Made by a program: the position numbers and the translations under genes
The notes under the pieces: generated by a model
Told to the model about the DNA's origin: nothing
What the model saw: only the letters and a program-made list of their open reading frames with translations
Databases searched by the model: none
From: DASXKD01 sp963806145
GTDB lineage: Bacteria > Actinomycetota > Actinomycetes > Streptosporangiales > Streptosporangiaceae
DNA length: 64,000 nucleotides
NCBI GenBank assembly: GCA_963806145.1
Contig: CAWDXD010000037.1
Span: 1 to 64,000 of the forward strand
Direction of reading: 5' to 3'
Shown: positions 18,096-26,264 of the stretch, piece by piece
How the letters are laid out: the number at the start of each line of letters is the position of its first letter
Numbering within the stretch: the stretch's first letter is position 1

Positions 18096-19142
18096 GTGAA
18101 ACACAGGCATGAGCCGGTCCGTGCCGTGATCCGCCGCGGGCGGACGGCGCGTCGGTTGTTCGGCGCGGCCACCGCCGTGACGCTGTCCCTGGCCACGCTC
18201 GGTGCCGCAGCCGCGCCGGCCTCGGCGGCGACAAACCTGAGCTACTTCCTCACCGCCGGCACCGTGGGCATCACCTCCGGCGGCCATACCTGGAGCTTGA
18301 ACGTGTCGCTGATCGGCGGCTCCTCGGGCGGCCCGGTGATCATCGATGTGCTCATCGAAACCCCGCACCTGAGCGGCACCGAGATCCACGACTGGGGCAT
18401 GCAGATGCCGGGTGCCGACTTCACCGTGAACAAGACCACGGGAGCCGCGACCATCAACTCCCACTCGGACCTGTCCCCGGTCGCCTCGCTGAACCTGTCC
18501 TACAAGCCGACCTCCCACACCGCGGGGACCTGCTCGTCCGGCAGCGAGACCGACTACCTCGGCACTCTCACCGGCTCGGTGACGCTCACCACCGGGCTGA
18601 AAGGGCTGAAGCTCAGCGACGCGAAGGCCACGTTCAGCACGCCGAACTCGCTCCAGGTCGACGCGGCATGCGTGCCGCCGGTCGCGTGCAGCTTCGCCTC
18701 GTGGGGCGGCGGGCTCGGCGGCGCGCCGACCGCGCCCATCGCGGCAGGGATCGCCGCGGGCATGCCCGGGCATCTGGTGCACTTCTCGGACGTGACCAGG
18801 AAGGTGTCCCTCTCGGCCCCGGCCGGGGCGACCCGCACCGACGGCGCGGAGGTCCAGGCCACGGCGCCGGTGTTCAACTCGAAGGCGAAATCGCTGACCG
18901 TCAAGGGCCTGGCGTCCGGCATGGTCACCGGCACGGGCGTGATCTCCGGCGCCAAGACGGTTACGTCAGGCAGCGAGACCTGCGCCGTGGACGGCAAGAC
19001 CTACACCCAGAAGTCCACGACCTATTTCGGAGCCTCGTGGAGCAGCAGCACACAGTTCAAGGCCAGCACGATCTTGACCGGAACGCTCAAGGTGGCCGCC
19101 ACGGGCTCTGGCGAATTTGTCCTCATTACGCTGACGAAGTGA
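18096..19142 (+). CDS. secreted protein of unknown function
   Basis: A 348-residue exported protein. The GTG at 18096 is preceded by GGGGAGG at five bases. A twin-Arg-containing, Arg-rich N-terminus (RRGRTARRLFGAATAV) leads to a hydrophobic core and a cleavage site near ASA-AT. The mature part is Ser/Thr/Gly-rich with beta-sheet-like alternation, four widely spaced cysteines and no catalytic motif I can name. An earlier in-frame ATG at 18063 has no ribosome site. It stands alone, divergent from ychF and 228 bp before rmuC. Confidence 0.7.
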   Translation: MKHRHEPVRAVIRRGRTARRLFGAATAVTLSLATLGAAAAPASAATNLSYFLTAGTVGITSGGHTWSLNVSLIGGSSGGPVIIDVLIETPHLSGTEIHDWGMQMPGADFTVNKTTGAATINSHSDLSPVASLNLSYKPTSHTAGTCSSGSETDYLGTLTGSVTLTTGLKGLKLSDAKATFSTPNSLQVDAACVPPVACSFASWGGGLGGAPTAPIAAGIAAGMPGHLVHFSDVTRKVSLSAPAGATRTDGAEVQATAPVFNSKAKSLTVKGLASGMVTGTGVISGAKTVTSGSETCAVDGKTYTQKSTTYFGASWSSSTQFKASTILTGTLKVAATGSGEFVLITLTK

Positions 19143-19370
19143 TCGCGCCGACCTGACCTGACCGGTCTCCGGGGGTACCCGGGAAGCGCTGCGCTACCGG
19201 CGCGAGCGGGTTCCCCGGGGCCCGGCGGGTTCCGGGGTGTGCACAAGGCCGGCACGGGCGGGGTTCCGTCAGCGGGCGGATTCCGGGGCACTCCGCAGGC
19301 CGCACGCCGCCCGGGCCGACGGCCCGCGTGGCGAATGGGAACTGTCATCGCTTGCTGCAAGTATGGCGAC

Positions 19371-20783
19371 ATGACCGTGATCTCACTGCTCACGCTGGTC
19401 ATCGGCCTGCTGCTAGGGGCGGTCATAGGCTTCCTCGTGGCGCGGAACCGGGAGGCGGGCGCCACGGCCGACCTGGCGGCCCGGGCGAGCGCCGCCGACG
19501 AGCGCGTCCGCGCCGCCGAGCAGCGGACGGCCCTGGTCGACGGGCAGCTCGCAGAGCGGTTCCAGGCACTGTCCGCGCAGGCCCTGGACGCGAGCGCCCG
19601 CCGGTTCCTGGAGATGGCCGAGGGGCGGTTCAGCGCCGCGAACGCCCGGGCCGCGGGTGAACTGGAGACCCGCAAGGCCGCCGTGGAGGGCCTGGTCGGG
19701 CCGCTGAGGGAGACCCTGACCCGGGTGGAGGCGCAGTTGCGTGAGTCGGACACGCAGCGCGCCGCGTCGCACGCCGCACTGGCCGAGCAGATGACCATCA
19801 CGCGGCGCAGCTCCGATGAGCTCAAGCACCAGACGCAGGCGCTGGTCACCGCGCTGCGCCGGCCCGAGGCCCGGGGCCGCTGGGGTGAGATGCAGCTCCG
19901 CCGCGTGGTCGAGCTTGCGGGCATGAGCGCCCGCTGCGACTTCGACGAGCAGGTGACCACGGCCGCCGCCGAGGGGCAGTTGCGCCCGGACATGGTTATC
20001 CACCTGGCCGGCGGCAAGCACATCGTGGTGGATTCCAAGGTCTCGCTCGCGGCCTACCTCGAAGCCGCCGAGGCCACCGACCAGACCGTGCGCGAAACCC
20101 GGCTCGCCGCGCATGCCCGGCATCTGCGCGAGCATGTGGACCGGCTGGCCGCGAAGGCGTACTGGGCCGCGCTGCCGACGGCACCGGAGTTCGTGGTGCT
20201 GTTCATCCCCGGCGAGGCGTTCCTCGCCCCGGCGCTGGAGCACGATTCCGGCCTGCTGGAACATGCCGTGGCCCGCCGGGTGCATATCGCCACCCCGACG
20301 ACCCTGGTCTCGCTGCTCCGCACCGCGCAGTACGCCTGGCAGCAGGAGGCGCTGTCGGAGAACGCCAGGGCGGTCTTCGAGGCGGGGCGGGAGCTTTACG
20401 AGCGCATCTCCGGTCTCGGCCAGCACATGGACCGGGTGGGCAAGGCGCTCACCGGCGCGGTGACCGCCTACAACCAGACCGTCGGCTCCCTGGAGAGCCG
20501 GGTGCTGGTGAGCGCCCGCCGGCTCGCAGAGCTCGGCCTGGTCGAGGACGGCCAGACGGCACCGCGGATCGTCGAGGAGACCACCCGGATGCTGTCCGCG
20601 CCGGAGCTGACCGCCTCGGTCGTCCCCGCACCCGCGGCAGAGACTGCCCCGTCCGAACTGCCCGCGGCACCTGCCCCGGCAGCCGGGCTGGCGACGGGCC
20701 CACCCGAACTGACCGAAGCTACCGCCCCCGATCGCTCACCGGCTGAGCTGCTCATGGCCCACACCAATGGCACCGCTACCTAG
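19371..20783 (+). CDS. rmuC: DNA recombination protein RmuC
   Basis: A 470-residue RmuC homologue. One N-terminal transmembrane helix (residues 3-22), a long coiled coil (about 25-170) and the RmuC nuclease-like core with RRPEARGRWGEMQLRRVVELAGM and VVDSKVSLAAYLEAAE. RmuC limits inversions at short inverted repeats in E. coli; its biochemical activity is presumed nucleolytic. The C-terminal 50 residues are Ala/Pro-rich and unconserved. The ATG at 19371 fits the family's N-terminus; longer starts add only low-complexity sequence. The stop overlaps the DUF6542 gene by 17 bp. Confidence 0.9.
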   Translation: MTVISLLTLVIGLLLGAVIGFLVARNREAGATADLAARASAADERVRAAEQRTALVDGQLAERFQALSAQALDASARRFLEMAEGRFSAANARAAGELETRKAAVEGLVGPLRETLTRVEAQLRESDTQRAASHAALAEQMTITRRSSDELKHQTQALVTALRRPEARGRWGEMQLRRVVELAGMSARCDFDEQVTTAAAEGQLRPDMVIHLAGGKHIVVDSKVSLAAYLEAAEATDQTVRETRLAAHARHLREHVDRLAAKAYWAALPTAPEFVVLFIPGEAFLAPALEHDSGLLEHAVARRVHIATPTTLVSLLRTAQYAWQQEALSENARAVFEAGRELYERISGLGQHMDRVGKALTGAVTAYNQTVGSLESRVLVSARRLAELGLVEDGQTAPRIVEETTRMLSAPELTASVVPAPAAETAPSELPAAPAPAAGLATGPPELTEATAPDRSPAELLMAHTNGTAT

Positions 20784-21261
20784 CGGGCGCCCCGAGCAGG
20801 CTGCCGATCCGGCAGCAGTGCTCACCGGGGCCGCAGTCGTCAGCAGCCCGCCCGAGCGTGCTTCCGGCCCGGCAGCACGGCTCACCGGGCGCGGGGCCGT
20901 GCTGACCATGGCCGGGGTGTTCCTGATCGGCCTGCTGCTGGCAGCGTGGCTGGGCTGGGCCGTGCTGGCCGGGCTGGCCTTCGTCGCCGGTTGCGTGCTC
21001 GCCGCGCGGTACGCCGCGGCCACCGCACTGCTGACCGTGGTGGTCAGCCCACCGCTGCTTTTCCTGGTCGCGGTGATCCTCGTCAGCGCGGTGACCGTGC
21101 CGGGCGGCCTATTCCTGTCCGTCGTCGTGGGCAGCGTGGTCACGCTGGCGAGCGTGGCGCCGTGGCTGGCCGTGGGCATGTTCCTCACGATTGTCATCAC
21201 CTGGATCCGCGGCCTGCCGGGGTGCATCCGGGAACTGCGCCGGGAACTGCGTTCCAGCTGA
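20767..21261 (+). CDS. DUF6542-type membrane protein
   Basis: A 164-residue protein: a 45-residue Ala/Pro-rich head, then three or four transmembrane helices (about 46-70, 74-92, 94-116, 120-142) and a short basic tail. It matches the actinobacterial DUF6542 layout; such genes often lie near ychF, ispH and xseA. Function is unknown. It overlaps the rmuC stop by 17 bp, implying translational coupling. Confidence 0.7.
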   Translation: MAPLPSGRPEQAADPAAVLTGAAVVSSPPERASGPAARLTGRGAVLTMAGVFLIGLLLAAWLGWAVLAGLAFVAGCVLAARYAAATALLTVVVSPPLLFLVAVILVSAVTVPGGLFLSVVVGSVVTLASVAPWLAVGMFLTIVITWIRGLPGCIRELRRELRSS

Positions 21262-21491
21262 CGGCGGTTGCCAGCCAGGCGGCGGCTCGCCGTTCGTAGG
21301 GTTGGCTGGTGGCCATAGAGCTGGTGATTGAGAGCCAATTCGACGACCGTGGGCAACGAGCAGGGGCACGCCACCGGCTGGTTGCCCGGCCAGTTGGGGA
21401 CGGGAGTACCGGCTCAGCTAGACAAAGCAGCCCATAGCCGGCCCGGTATCCCGCGCAGGATTGCCGGTCAGCGCTCCAGGGCGGGCACGCC

Positions 21492-22463
21492 CTAGTTCTC
21501 GCGGTCCGCCTTGGCCCGGCGCAACTCGTGCGGCAGGGCGAACTGCATTCGCTCCGGCACCGCCTCGACCTCCTCGACCTGGTCGAAGCCGCTGTCGGCG
21601 AGCCGGGCGAGTATGCCGTCAACCAGATCCTCAGGAACCGATGCCCCGCTGGTCAGCCCGACCGTGCTGACGCCCTCCAACCATTCGGGCCGAAGCGCCG
21701 AGGCGTCGTCCACCAGGTACGCGGCCCCGGCGCCGCCGTCGCGGGCCACCTCGACCAGGCGCACCGAGTTGGACGAGTTCGTGGAGCCGACCACCAGGAC
21801 CAGGTCCGACTGGCTGGCGATGGCCTTGACCGCGGCCTGCCGGTTCTGCGTGGCGTAACAGATGTCGTCGCTGGGCGGATCTACCAGCAGCGGGAACCGC
21901 TGCCGCAGTGCGGTAACGGTCTGCTGTGTCTCATCCACCGACAGCGTGGTCTGGGATAGCCAGGCGACCTTGGCGGGGTCGCGCACCTGCGTGCTCGTGC
22001 TTTCCTCGGGGCCGTCCACCAGGTGGATGTTCGCGGGTGCCTCGCCCGTGGTGCCGACGACCTCCTCATGCCCCTCGTGCCCGATGAGCAGGATGTCGTA
22101 GCCCTGGGCGGCGAACCGCCGCGCCTCGTTGTGCACCTTGGTGACCAGTGGGCAGGTCGCATCGATGGTGTTCAGGCCGCGCTTGCGCGCATCCTCGCGG
22201 ACCTGTGGCGCCACGCCGTGCGCGGAGAACACCACCACCGCGCCCTCCGGCACCTCCCCGGCTTCTTCCACGAAGATCGCGCCGCGGGCTTCCAGGGAGG
22301 CAACCACATGGGAGTTGTGCACGATCTGCTTGCGCACGTAGACCGGGGCGCCGTACAACTCGAGTGCCACCTCGACCGTCTGCACGGCCCGGTCAACCCC
22401 CGCGCAGTAACCGCGGGGCTTGGCTAGCAGGACACGCCGGGTCTTGATAGGCATGCCTCTCAT
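21492..22463 (-). CDS. ispH: 4-hydroxy-3-methylbut-2-enyl diphosphate reductase
   Basis: A 323-residue iron-sulfur enzyme making IPP and DMAPP in the last step of the MEP pathway. The three cluster cysteines are visible in KPRGYCAGV (Cys20), DATCPLV and SDDICYATQ, as are the substrate-binding HNSHVV and SAHGV histidines and VVGSTNSSNS. Length is normal. Either ATG 22463 (GAGGG about ten bases upstream) or 22454 may be used. It is divergent from the 22646 gene. Confidence 0.97.
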   Translation of the reverse strand: MRGMPIKTRRVLLAKPRGYCAGVDRAVQTVEVALELYGAPVYVRKQIVHNSHVVASLEARGAIFVEEAGEVPEGAVVVFSAHGVAPQVREDARKRGLNTIDATCPLVTKVHNEARRFAAQGYDILLIGHEGHEEVVGTTGEAPANIHLVDGPEESTSTQVRDPAKVAWLSQTTLSVDETQQTVTALRQRFPLLVDPPSDDICYATQNRQAAVKAIASQSDLVLVVGSTNSSNSVRLVEVARDGGAGAAYLVDDASALRPEWLEGVSTVGLTSGASVPEDLVDGILARLADSGFDQVEEVEAVPERMQFALPHELRRAKADREN

Positions 22464-22645
22464 GGTAAGCGAGCCCTCGGGCGGGCCCGTAGCCCGCCAC
22501 CGGGTGCCGCCGGCCGGACTTTATCCGTACAAACTCCCGGGCCCCTGCTGCGGTGAACGGGACGGGAAGAGACAATGAACTCACGCACGCGCAAGCGGCG
22601 CACGCCCGCCAGTGCAGACGCAGCCCGCACGCCAGGAGAACCGCT

Positions 22646-23284
22646 ATGCCAATCCCGCAGGTCAACGACCGCATCAAAGAGGCTCCCGTGGTCGTGCTCC
22701 GTGCGGTCTTCGCGGGGATCGGCCAGATCCTGCTGACCGCCGACAAGGTCCGCGCCCGGGCGGCCGAGCAGGCCTGGACGCCGGACTGGGCCCCGGCGCG
22801 AGCCCCAGCCGGCCTGCATTCGGACCGGCGGCCCCCGGCGCCGCCACGGAACGGGACCATACGGACCGAGCCCGCCGGCGCGGATCATTCAGCAGTACGC
22901 GAGGCGCCCGCCGCCCAGGGCCCGGTGGCCGCGCAGGCCACTCCCGCTGCGAAGACCGCTCCCGCTGCGCAGGCCGCTGCCACTGCTAAGCCCGCCACCA
23001 AGGTCACGCCCGCTGCCAAGGCCCCGCCGGTGACGAAGGCCCCGCGGGCCACGGAGGCCGCGAAGACCGCGCCAGCGCCGCGGGCGGCAACGGCGGAGCC
23101 GGCCCCCGGGGCGCCACCGCTGCCCGGCTACGACGACCTCTCGCTTGCCTCCCTGCGAGGCCGGCTGCGGGTGCTCGACGCGGCGACGATCCAGGCGATG
23201 CTGGCCTACGAGAAGGCTCACGCGCGCCGGGAGCCGGTGATCACCATGCTCGAACGGCGCCTGGCGAAGATCAGCGCCGGATAA
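22646..23284 (+). CDS. lipid-droplet-associated-type Ala-rich protein
   Basis: A 212-residue protein. The N-terminal 45 residues (MPIPQVNDRIKEAPVVV, then an amphipathic helix) and the last 55 (LPGYDDLSLASLRGRLRVLD, ERRLAKI) are conserved-looking; between them is Ala/Pro/Lys-Thr low-complexity sequence. This layout matches proteins annotated in actinobacteria as lipid-droplet associated, commonly beside ispH; the function is not certain. The ATG at 22646 has GGAG seven bases upstream. It precedes xseA by 40 bp and is probably cotranscribed. Confidence 0.65.
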   Translation: MPIPQVNDRIKEAPVVVLRAVFAGIGQILLTADKVRARAAEQAWTPDWAPARAPAGLHSDRRPPAPPRNGTIRTEPAGADHSAVREAPAAQGPVAAQATPAAKTAPAAQAAATAKPATKVTPAAKAPPVTKAPRATEAAKTAPAPRAATAEPAPGAPPLPGYDDLSLASLRGRLRVLDAATIQAMLAYEKAHARREPVITMLERRLAKISAG

Positions 23285-23324
23285 CGCGCCTCCGGGACGG
23301 TCGCAGTGCCATTGTGGTGTTGCC

Positions 23325-24539
23325 ATGCCGCTACAGACCTCCGCTGACTCACCCGTTCCCGTCCGCACCGCGCTCCGTCTGGTCGGCGACTGGGTGGGCA
23401 GGCTGGGCCGGATCTGGGTCGAGGGCCAGATCGCCGAGCTGACCAAGCGCGGCAGCACCGCGTTCCTTACCTTGCGGGATCCGGTGGCCGCCGTGTCGGT
23501 ACGGGTGATCTGCGCTCGCACCGTGCTGGACGCGGCGGACCCGGCACCCGGTGAGGGCGCCCGCGTGGTGGTGTGGGCCAAGCCCGAGTTCAACGTGGCG
23601 CGCGGGTCGTTCTCGCTGGCCGCGCTTGAGATCCGGGCCGTGGGCATCGGTGAGCTGCTGGCGCGGCTGGAGCGGCTGCGCCGCGCGCTGGCCGCCGAAG
23701 GGCTGTTCGCGGCCGAACGCAAGCGGCGGCTGCCGTTCCTGCCCGGATGCATCGGCCTGATCTGCGGACGCGACTCGGCGGCCCAGCGGGATGTGCAGCA
23801 AAACGCGGCCAGGCGCTGGCCCGCGGTGCGGTTCCGGGTCGAGCAGGTAGCCGTGCAGGGCGTCTTCGCGGTCACCGAGGTCACCGATGCGCTGGCGCGG
23901 CTGGACACCGACCCCGCCGTGGATGTGATCATCATCACCAGGGGCGGCGGGTCGATCGAGGACCTCCTGCCGTTCTCCGACGAGACACTGCTTCGCGCGG
24001 TGGCCGCCTGCCGGACGCCGGTGGTGAGCGCGATCGGGCATGAGCAGGACACCCCGCTGCTCGACCTGGTCGCCGACGTCCGGGCCTCCACGCCGACCGA
24101 CGCGGCCCGCCGGGTGGTGCCGGACGTGACCGAGCAGCTTCGCCTCATCGCCCAGTTGCGCGCCCGCGCCTACCGGATCGTCGCGGGCAGGCTGGACCGG
24201 GAGCGCGCCTGGCTGGACGCTATGCGATCCCGCCCGGTACTCGCCGACCCGGTCCGCGACGTCGACCGGCGGCAGGAGCAGGTGACCGCGCTGACCGAGC
24301 GCGGCCGCCGGGCTCTGGCCGCCGACCTCGACCGCGCCGCCGACGACATGGGCCACCTGCGGGCCCGGCTGCTCGCGCTGGCGCCGTCGGCGACCCTGCG
24401 GCGTGGTTATGCCATCGTCCAGCGGCCGGGCGGGGGCGTGGTCCGCAGCGCCGCCGGCGTCAGCCCGGGGGAACGCCTCACCGTGCGGTTCGCCGAGGAC
24501 CAGCTGCCGGTCACCGCGGACGAGGGCGCCAGGGCCTGA
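23325..24539 (+). CDS. xseA: exodeoxyribonuclease VII large subunit
   Basis: A 404-residue catalytic subunit of ExoVII, which degrades single-stranded DNA from both ends. The N-terminal OB-fold (residues 15-115, VEGQIAELTKRGSTAFLTL) is followed by the catalytic core with GLICGRDSAAQRDV, the RGGGSIEDLLPFSDE motif and SAIGHEQDTPL, then the coiled coil and RRGYAIV near the end. Length is normal. It is followed by xseB after 45 bp. Confidence 0.96.
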   Translation: MPLQTSADSPVPVRTALRLVGDWVGRLGRIWVEGQIAELTKRGSTAFLTLRDPVAAVSVRVICARTVLDAADPAPGEGARVVVWAKPEFNVARGSFSLAALEIRAVGIGELLARLERLRRALAAEGLFAAERKRRLPFLPGCIGLICGRDSAAQRDVQQNAARRWPAVRFRVEQVAVQGVFAVTEVTDALARLDTDPAVDVIIITRGGGSIEDLLPFSDETLLRAVAACRTPVVSAIGHEQDTPLLDLVADVRASTPTDAARRVVPDVTEQLRLIAQLRARAYRIVAGRLDRERAWLDAMRSRPVLADPVRDVDRRQEQVTALTERGRRALAADLDRAADDMGHLRARLLALAPSATLRRGYAIVQRPGGGVVRSAAGVSPGERLTVRFAEDQLPVTADEGARA

Positions 24540-24572
24540 CCTTAGCTTGAGGCCCGGCCAGGGCAGGCCGGC

Positions 24573-24578
24573 TAGGTT
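24573..24578 (+). promoter_or_regulatory. candidate -10 box before xseB
   Basis: TAGGTT stands six bases before the xseB GTG, a spacing that would give a leaderless transcript. No convincing -35 box at 16-18 bp was seen. If real, xseB has its own promoter besides read-through from xseA. Confidence 0.35.
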
Positions 24579-24584
24579 GACACA

Positions 24585-24815
24585 GTGACGGAGGCTGCTT
24601 CCCCGGTCCCTTACGAGACGGCGCGCGATCAGCTCGCCGACGTGGTCCGGCGGCTTGAAAGCGGGGGGCTCACCCTGGAGGAGTCGCTAGAGCTCTGGGA
24701 ACAGGGCGAGCGGCTCGCCACCATCTGCTCAGAGTGGCTCGAAGGCGCCAGGGCCCGGCTGACCGCGGCATCTGCGGACGAGCCGGGGCCGAGCGAGCCC
24801 ACGGCGCCGTTCTGA
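24585..24815 (+). CDS. xseB: exodeoxyribonuclease VII small subunit
   Basis: A 76-residue helical subunit that binds the XseA coiled coil. Family features are YETARDQLADVVRRLESGG (residues 8-26) and LEESLELWEQGERL. The C-terminal Ser/Ala/Pro tail is variable. The start is GTG; the ribosome site is poor, consistent with leaderless expression or coupling to xseA. Confidence 0.95.
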   Translation: MTEAASPVPYETARDQLADVVRRLESGGLTLEESLELWEQGERLATICSEWLEGARARLTAASADEPGPSEPTAPF

Positions 24816-24845
24816 GGTGTTCGTTTCTGACGGAAGGCTCCGGCC

Positions 24846-25910
24846 ATGACAGATCACGAGACCGACGGCATCCCAGGAGAGCCGGGGGTCACGGTAATCG
24901 AGCCCCCGAAGCTGCCCCGGCAGGCGCCGGACCGCAACCTCGCGATGGAACTCGTCAGGGTCACCGAGGCCGGCGCCATGGCCGCCGCCCGGTGGGTGGG
25001 CCGGGGCGACAAGAACGGTGCCGACGGCGCCGCGGTGCACGCGATGCGCACGCTCATCAACACGGTCTCGATGAACGGCGTGGTGGTGATCGGCGAGGGC
25101 GAGAAGGACCACGCCCCGATGCTCTACAACGGCGAGGAGGTGGGCGACGGCAGCGGCCCCGCCTGCGACGTCGCGGTGGACCCGATCGATGGCACCCGGC
25201 TGACCGCCAACGGCATGCCGAACGCGATCTCCGTGCTCGCCGTCAGCGCGCGCGGCTCAATGTATGACCCGTCCGCGGTCTTCTACATGTCCAAGCTGGT
25301 CACCGGGCCGGCCGCGGCAGACGTGGTGGACATCGAGGCGCCAGTCGCGCACAACATCGGCAAGGTCGCCAAGGCCAAGGCCTGCTCGCCGCAGGACGTG
25401 ACCGTGGTCATCCTGGACCGGCCGCGGCACGCGGACCTCATTTCCGAGGTCCGCGCGGCGGGAGCACGTATCGAGCTCATCACCGACGGCGACGTAGCCG
25501 GCGCGATCATGGCTGCACGCGACGGTACCGGGGTTGACCTGCTGCTCGGCATCGGCGGCACGCCTGAGGGCATCATCGCCGCCTGCGCCATCAAGTGCCT
25601 GGGCGGGACCATCCAGGGCCGCCTCGCCCCGCGCGACGACGCCGAGCGGAGGCGGGCTCTCGACGCCGGGCACGACCTGTCGCGGGTGCTCACCACCGAC
25701 GATCTGGTCGCCTCCGAGGACGCGTTCTTCGCCGCCACCGGGATCACCGACGGCGAGCTGCTCGCCGGGGTCAGGTACCGGGCCGGCGGCGCCATGTCGC
25801 ATTCCCTGGTGATGCGGGCCCGCTCGGGCACCATCAGGACCATCACCAGCGAGCATCAGCTCTGGAAGCTGCGCGCCTACAGCTCGGTCAACTTCGACAC
25901 CGCCGACTGA
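24846..25910 (+). CDS. glpX: class II fructose-1,6-bisphosphatase
   Basis: A 354-residue gluconeogenic phosphatase, converting fructose 1,6-bisphosphate to fructose 6-phosphate. Metal and substrate motifs are all present: VVIGEGEKDHAPMLYNGEEVG, VDPIDGTRL and LLGIGGTPEGI. This is the GlpX class used by actinobacteria as main FBPase. GGAAGG stands eight bases before the ATG. It follows xseB by 30 bp and may share its transcript. Confidence 0.97.
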   Translation: MTDHETDGIPGEPGVTVIEPPKLPRQAPDRNLAMELVRVTEAGAMAAARWVGRGDKNGADGAAVHAMRTLINTVSMNGVVVIGEGEKDHAPMLYNGEEVGDGSGPACDVAVDPIDGTRLTANGMPNAISVLAVSARGSMYDPSAVFYMSKLVTGPAAADVVDIEAPVAHNIGKVAKAKACSPQDVTVVILDRPRHADLISEVRAAGARIELITDGDVAGAIMAARDGTGVDLLLGIGGTPEGIIAACAIKCLGGTIQGRLAPRDDAERRRALDAGHDLSRVLTTDDLVASEDAFFAATGITDGELLAGVRYRAGGAMSHSLVMRARSGTIRTITSEHQLWKLRAYSSVNFDTAD

Positions 25911-25952
25911 CCCCGCCGCACCTGCCCCGGCCCCCGCGGTTCCCACGTTGGT

Positions 25953-26000
25953 CATGAATGTGACAACGACGCCCTCGATGGGCACCAGGCTTACATCCAC
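25953..26000. repeat. 48-bp palindromic element, copy 1
   Basis: Starts CATGAATGTGAC, contains a GCCC-TCGAT-GGGC hairpin and ends TTACATCCAC. It aligns over its whole length with the element at 61572-61621 (same orientation, roughly three quarters identical by eye). It lies just after glpX in the 354-bp gap before the next gene; the rest of that gap (26001-26264) holds nothing else I can name. Confidence 0.6.
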
Positions 26001-26264
26001 GCCCGCCGAGCGTCGGGAGCGGCGGGTGATGGCGTGGTGAAACGGCGGATGGGGGCGGGAGGCGAACGGCGGGTGAGGGGCCAGGCGGCGGGGCTGGGGA
26101 CAGGTGCGCGGCAGGAGTACTGGGCGCGGCCCGCGCAACGGGCACGATAAAAGCGCTCCCGCCGCAAGCTTCACCGCATAAGGTACGGTGCGTCTTCTTC
26201 GGTGCTCATCGGTTGCCGGGCCCGGCACGTGCCCGGCGCCCGATTCAATGTTCGGCGGTGTCTC

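Noticed and set aside
17985..18782. 265-codon minus-strand ORF opposite the secreted protein
   Set aside because: Low-complexity Arg/Gly/His translation; the plus frame has a signal peptide and good ribosome site.
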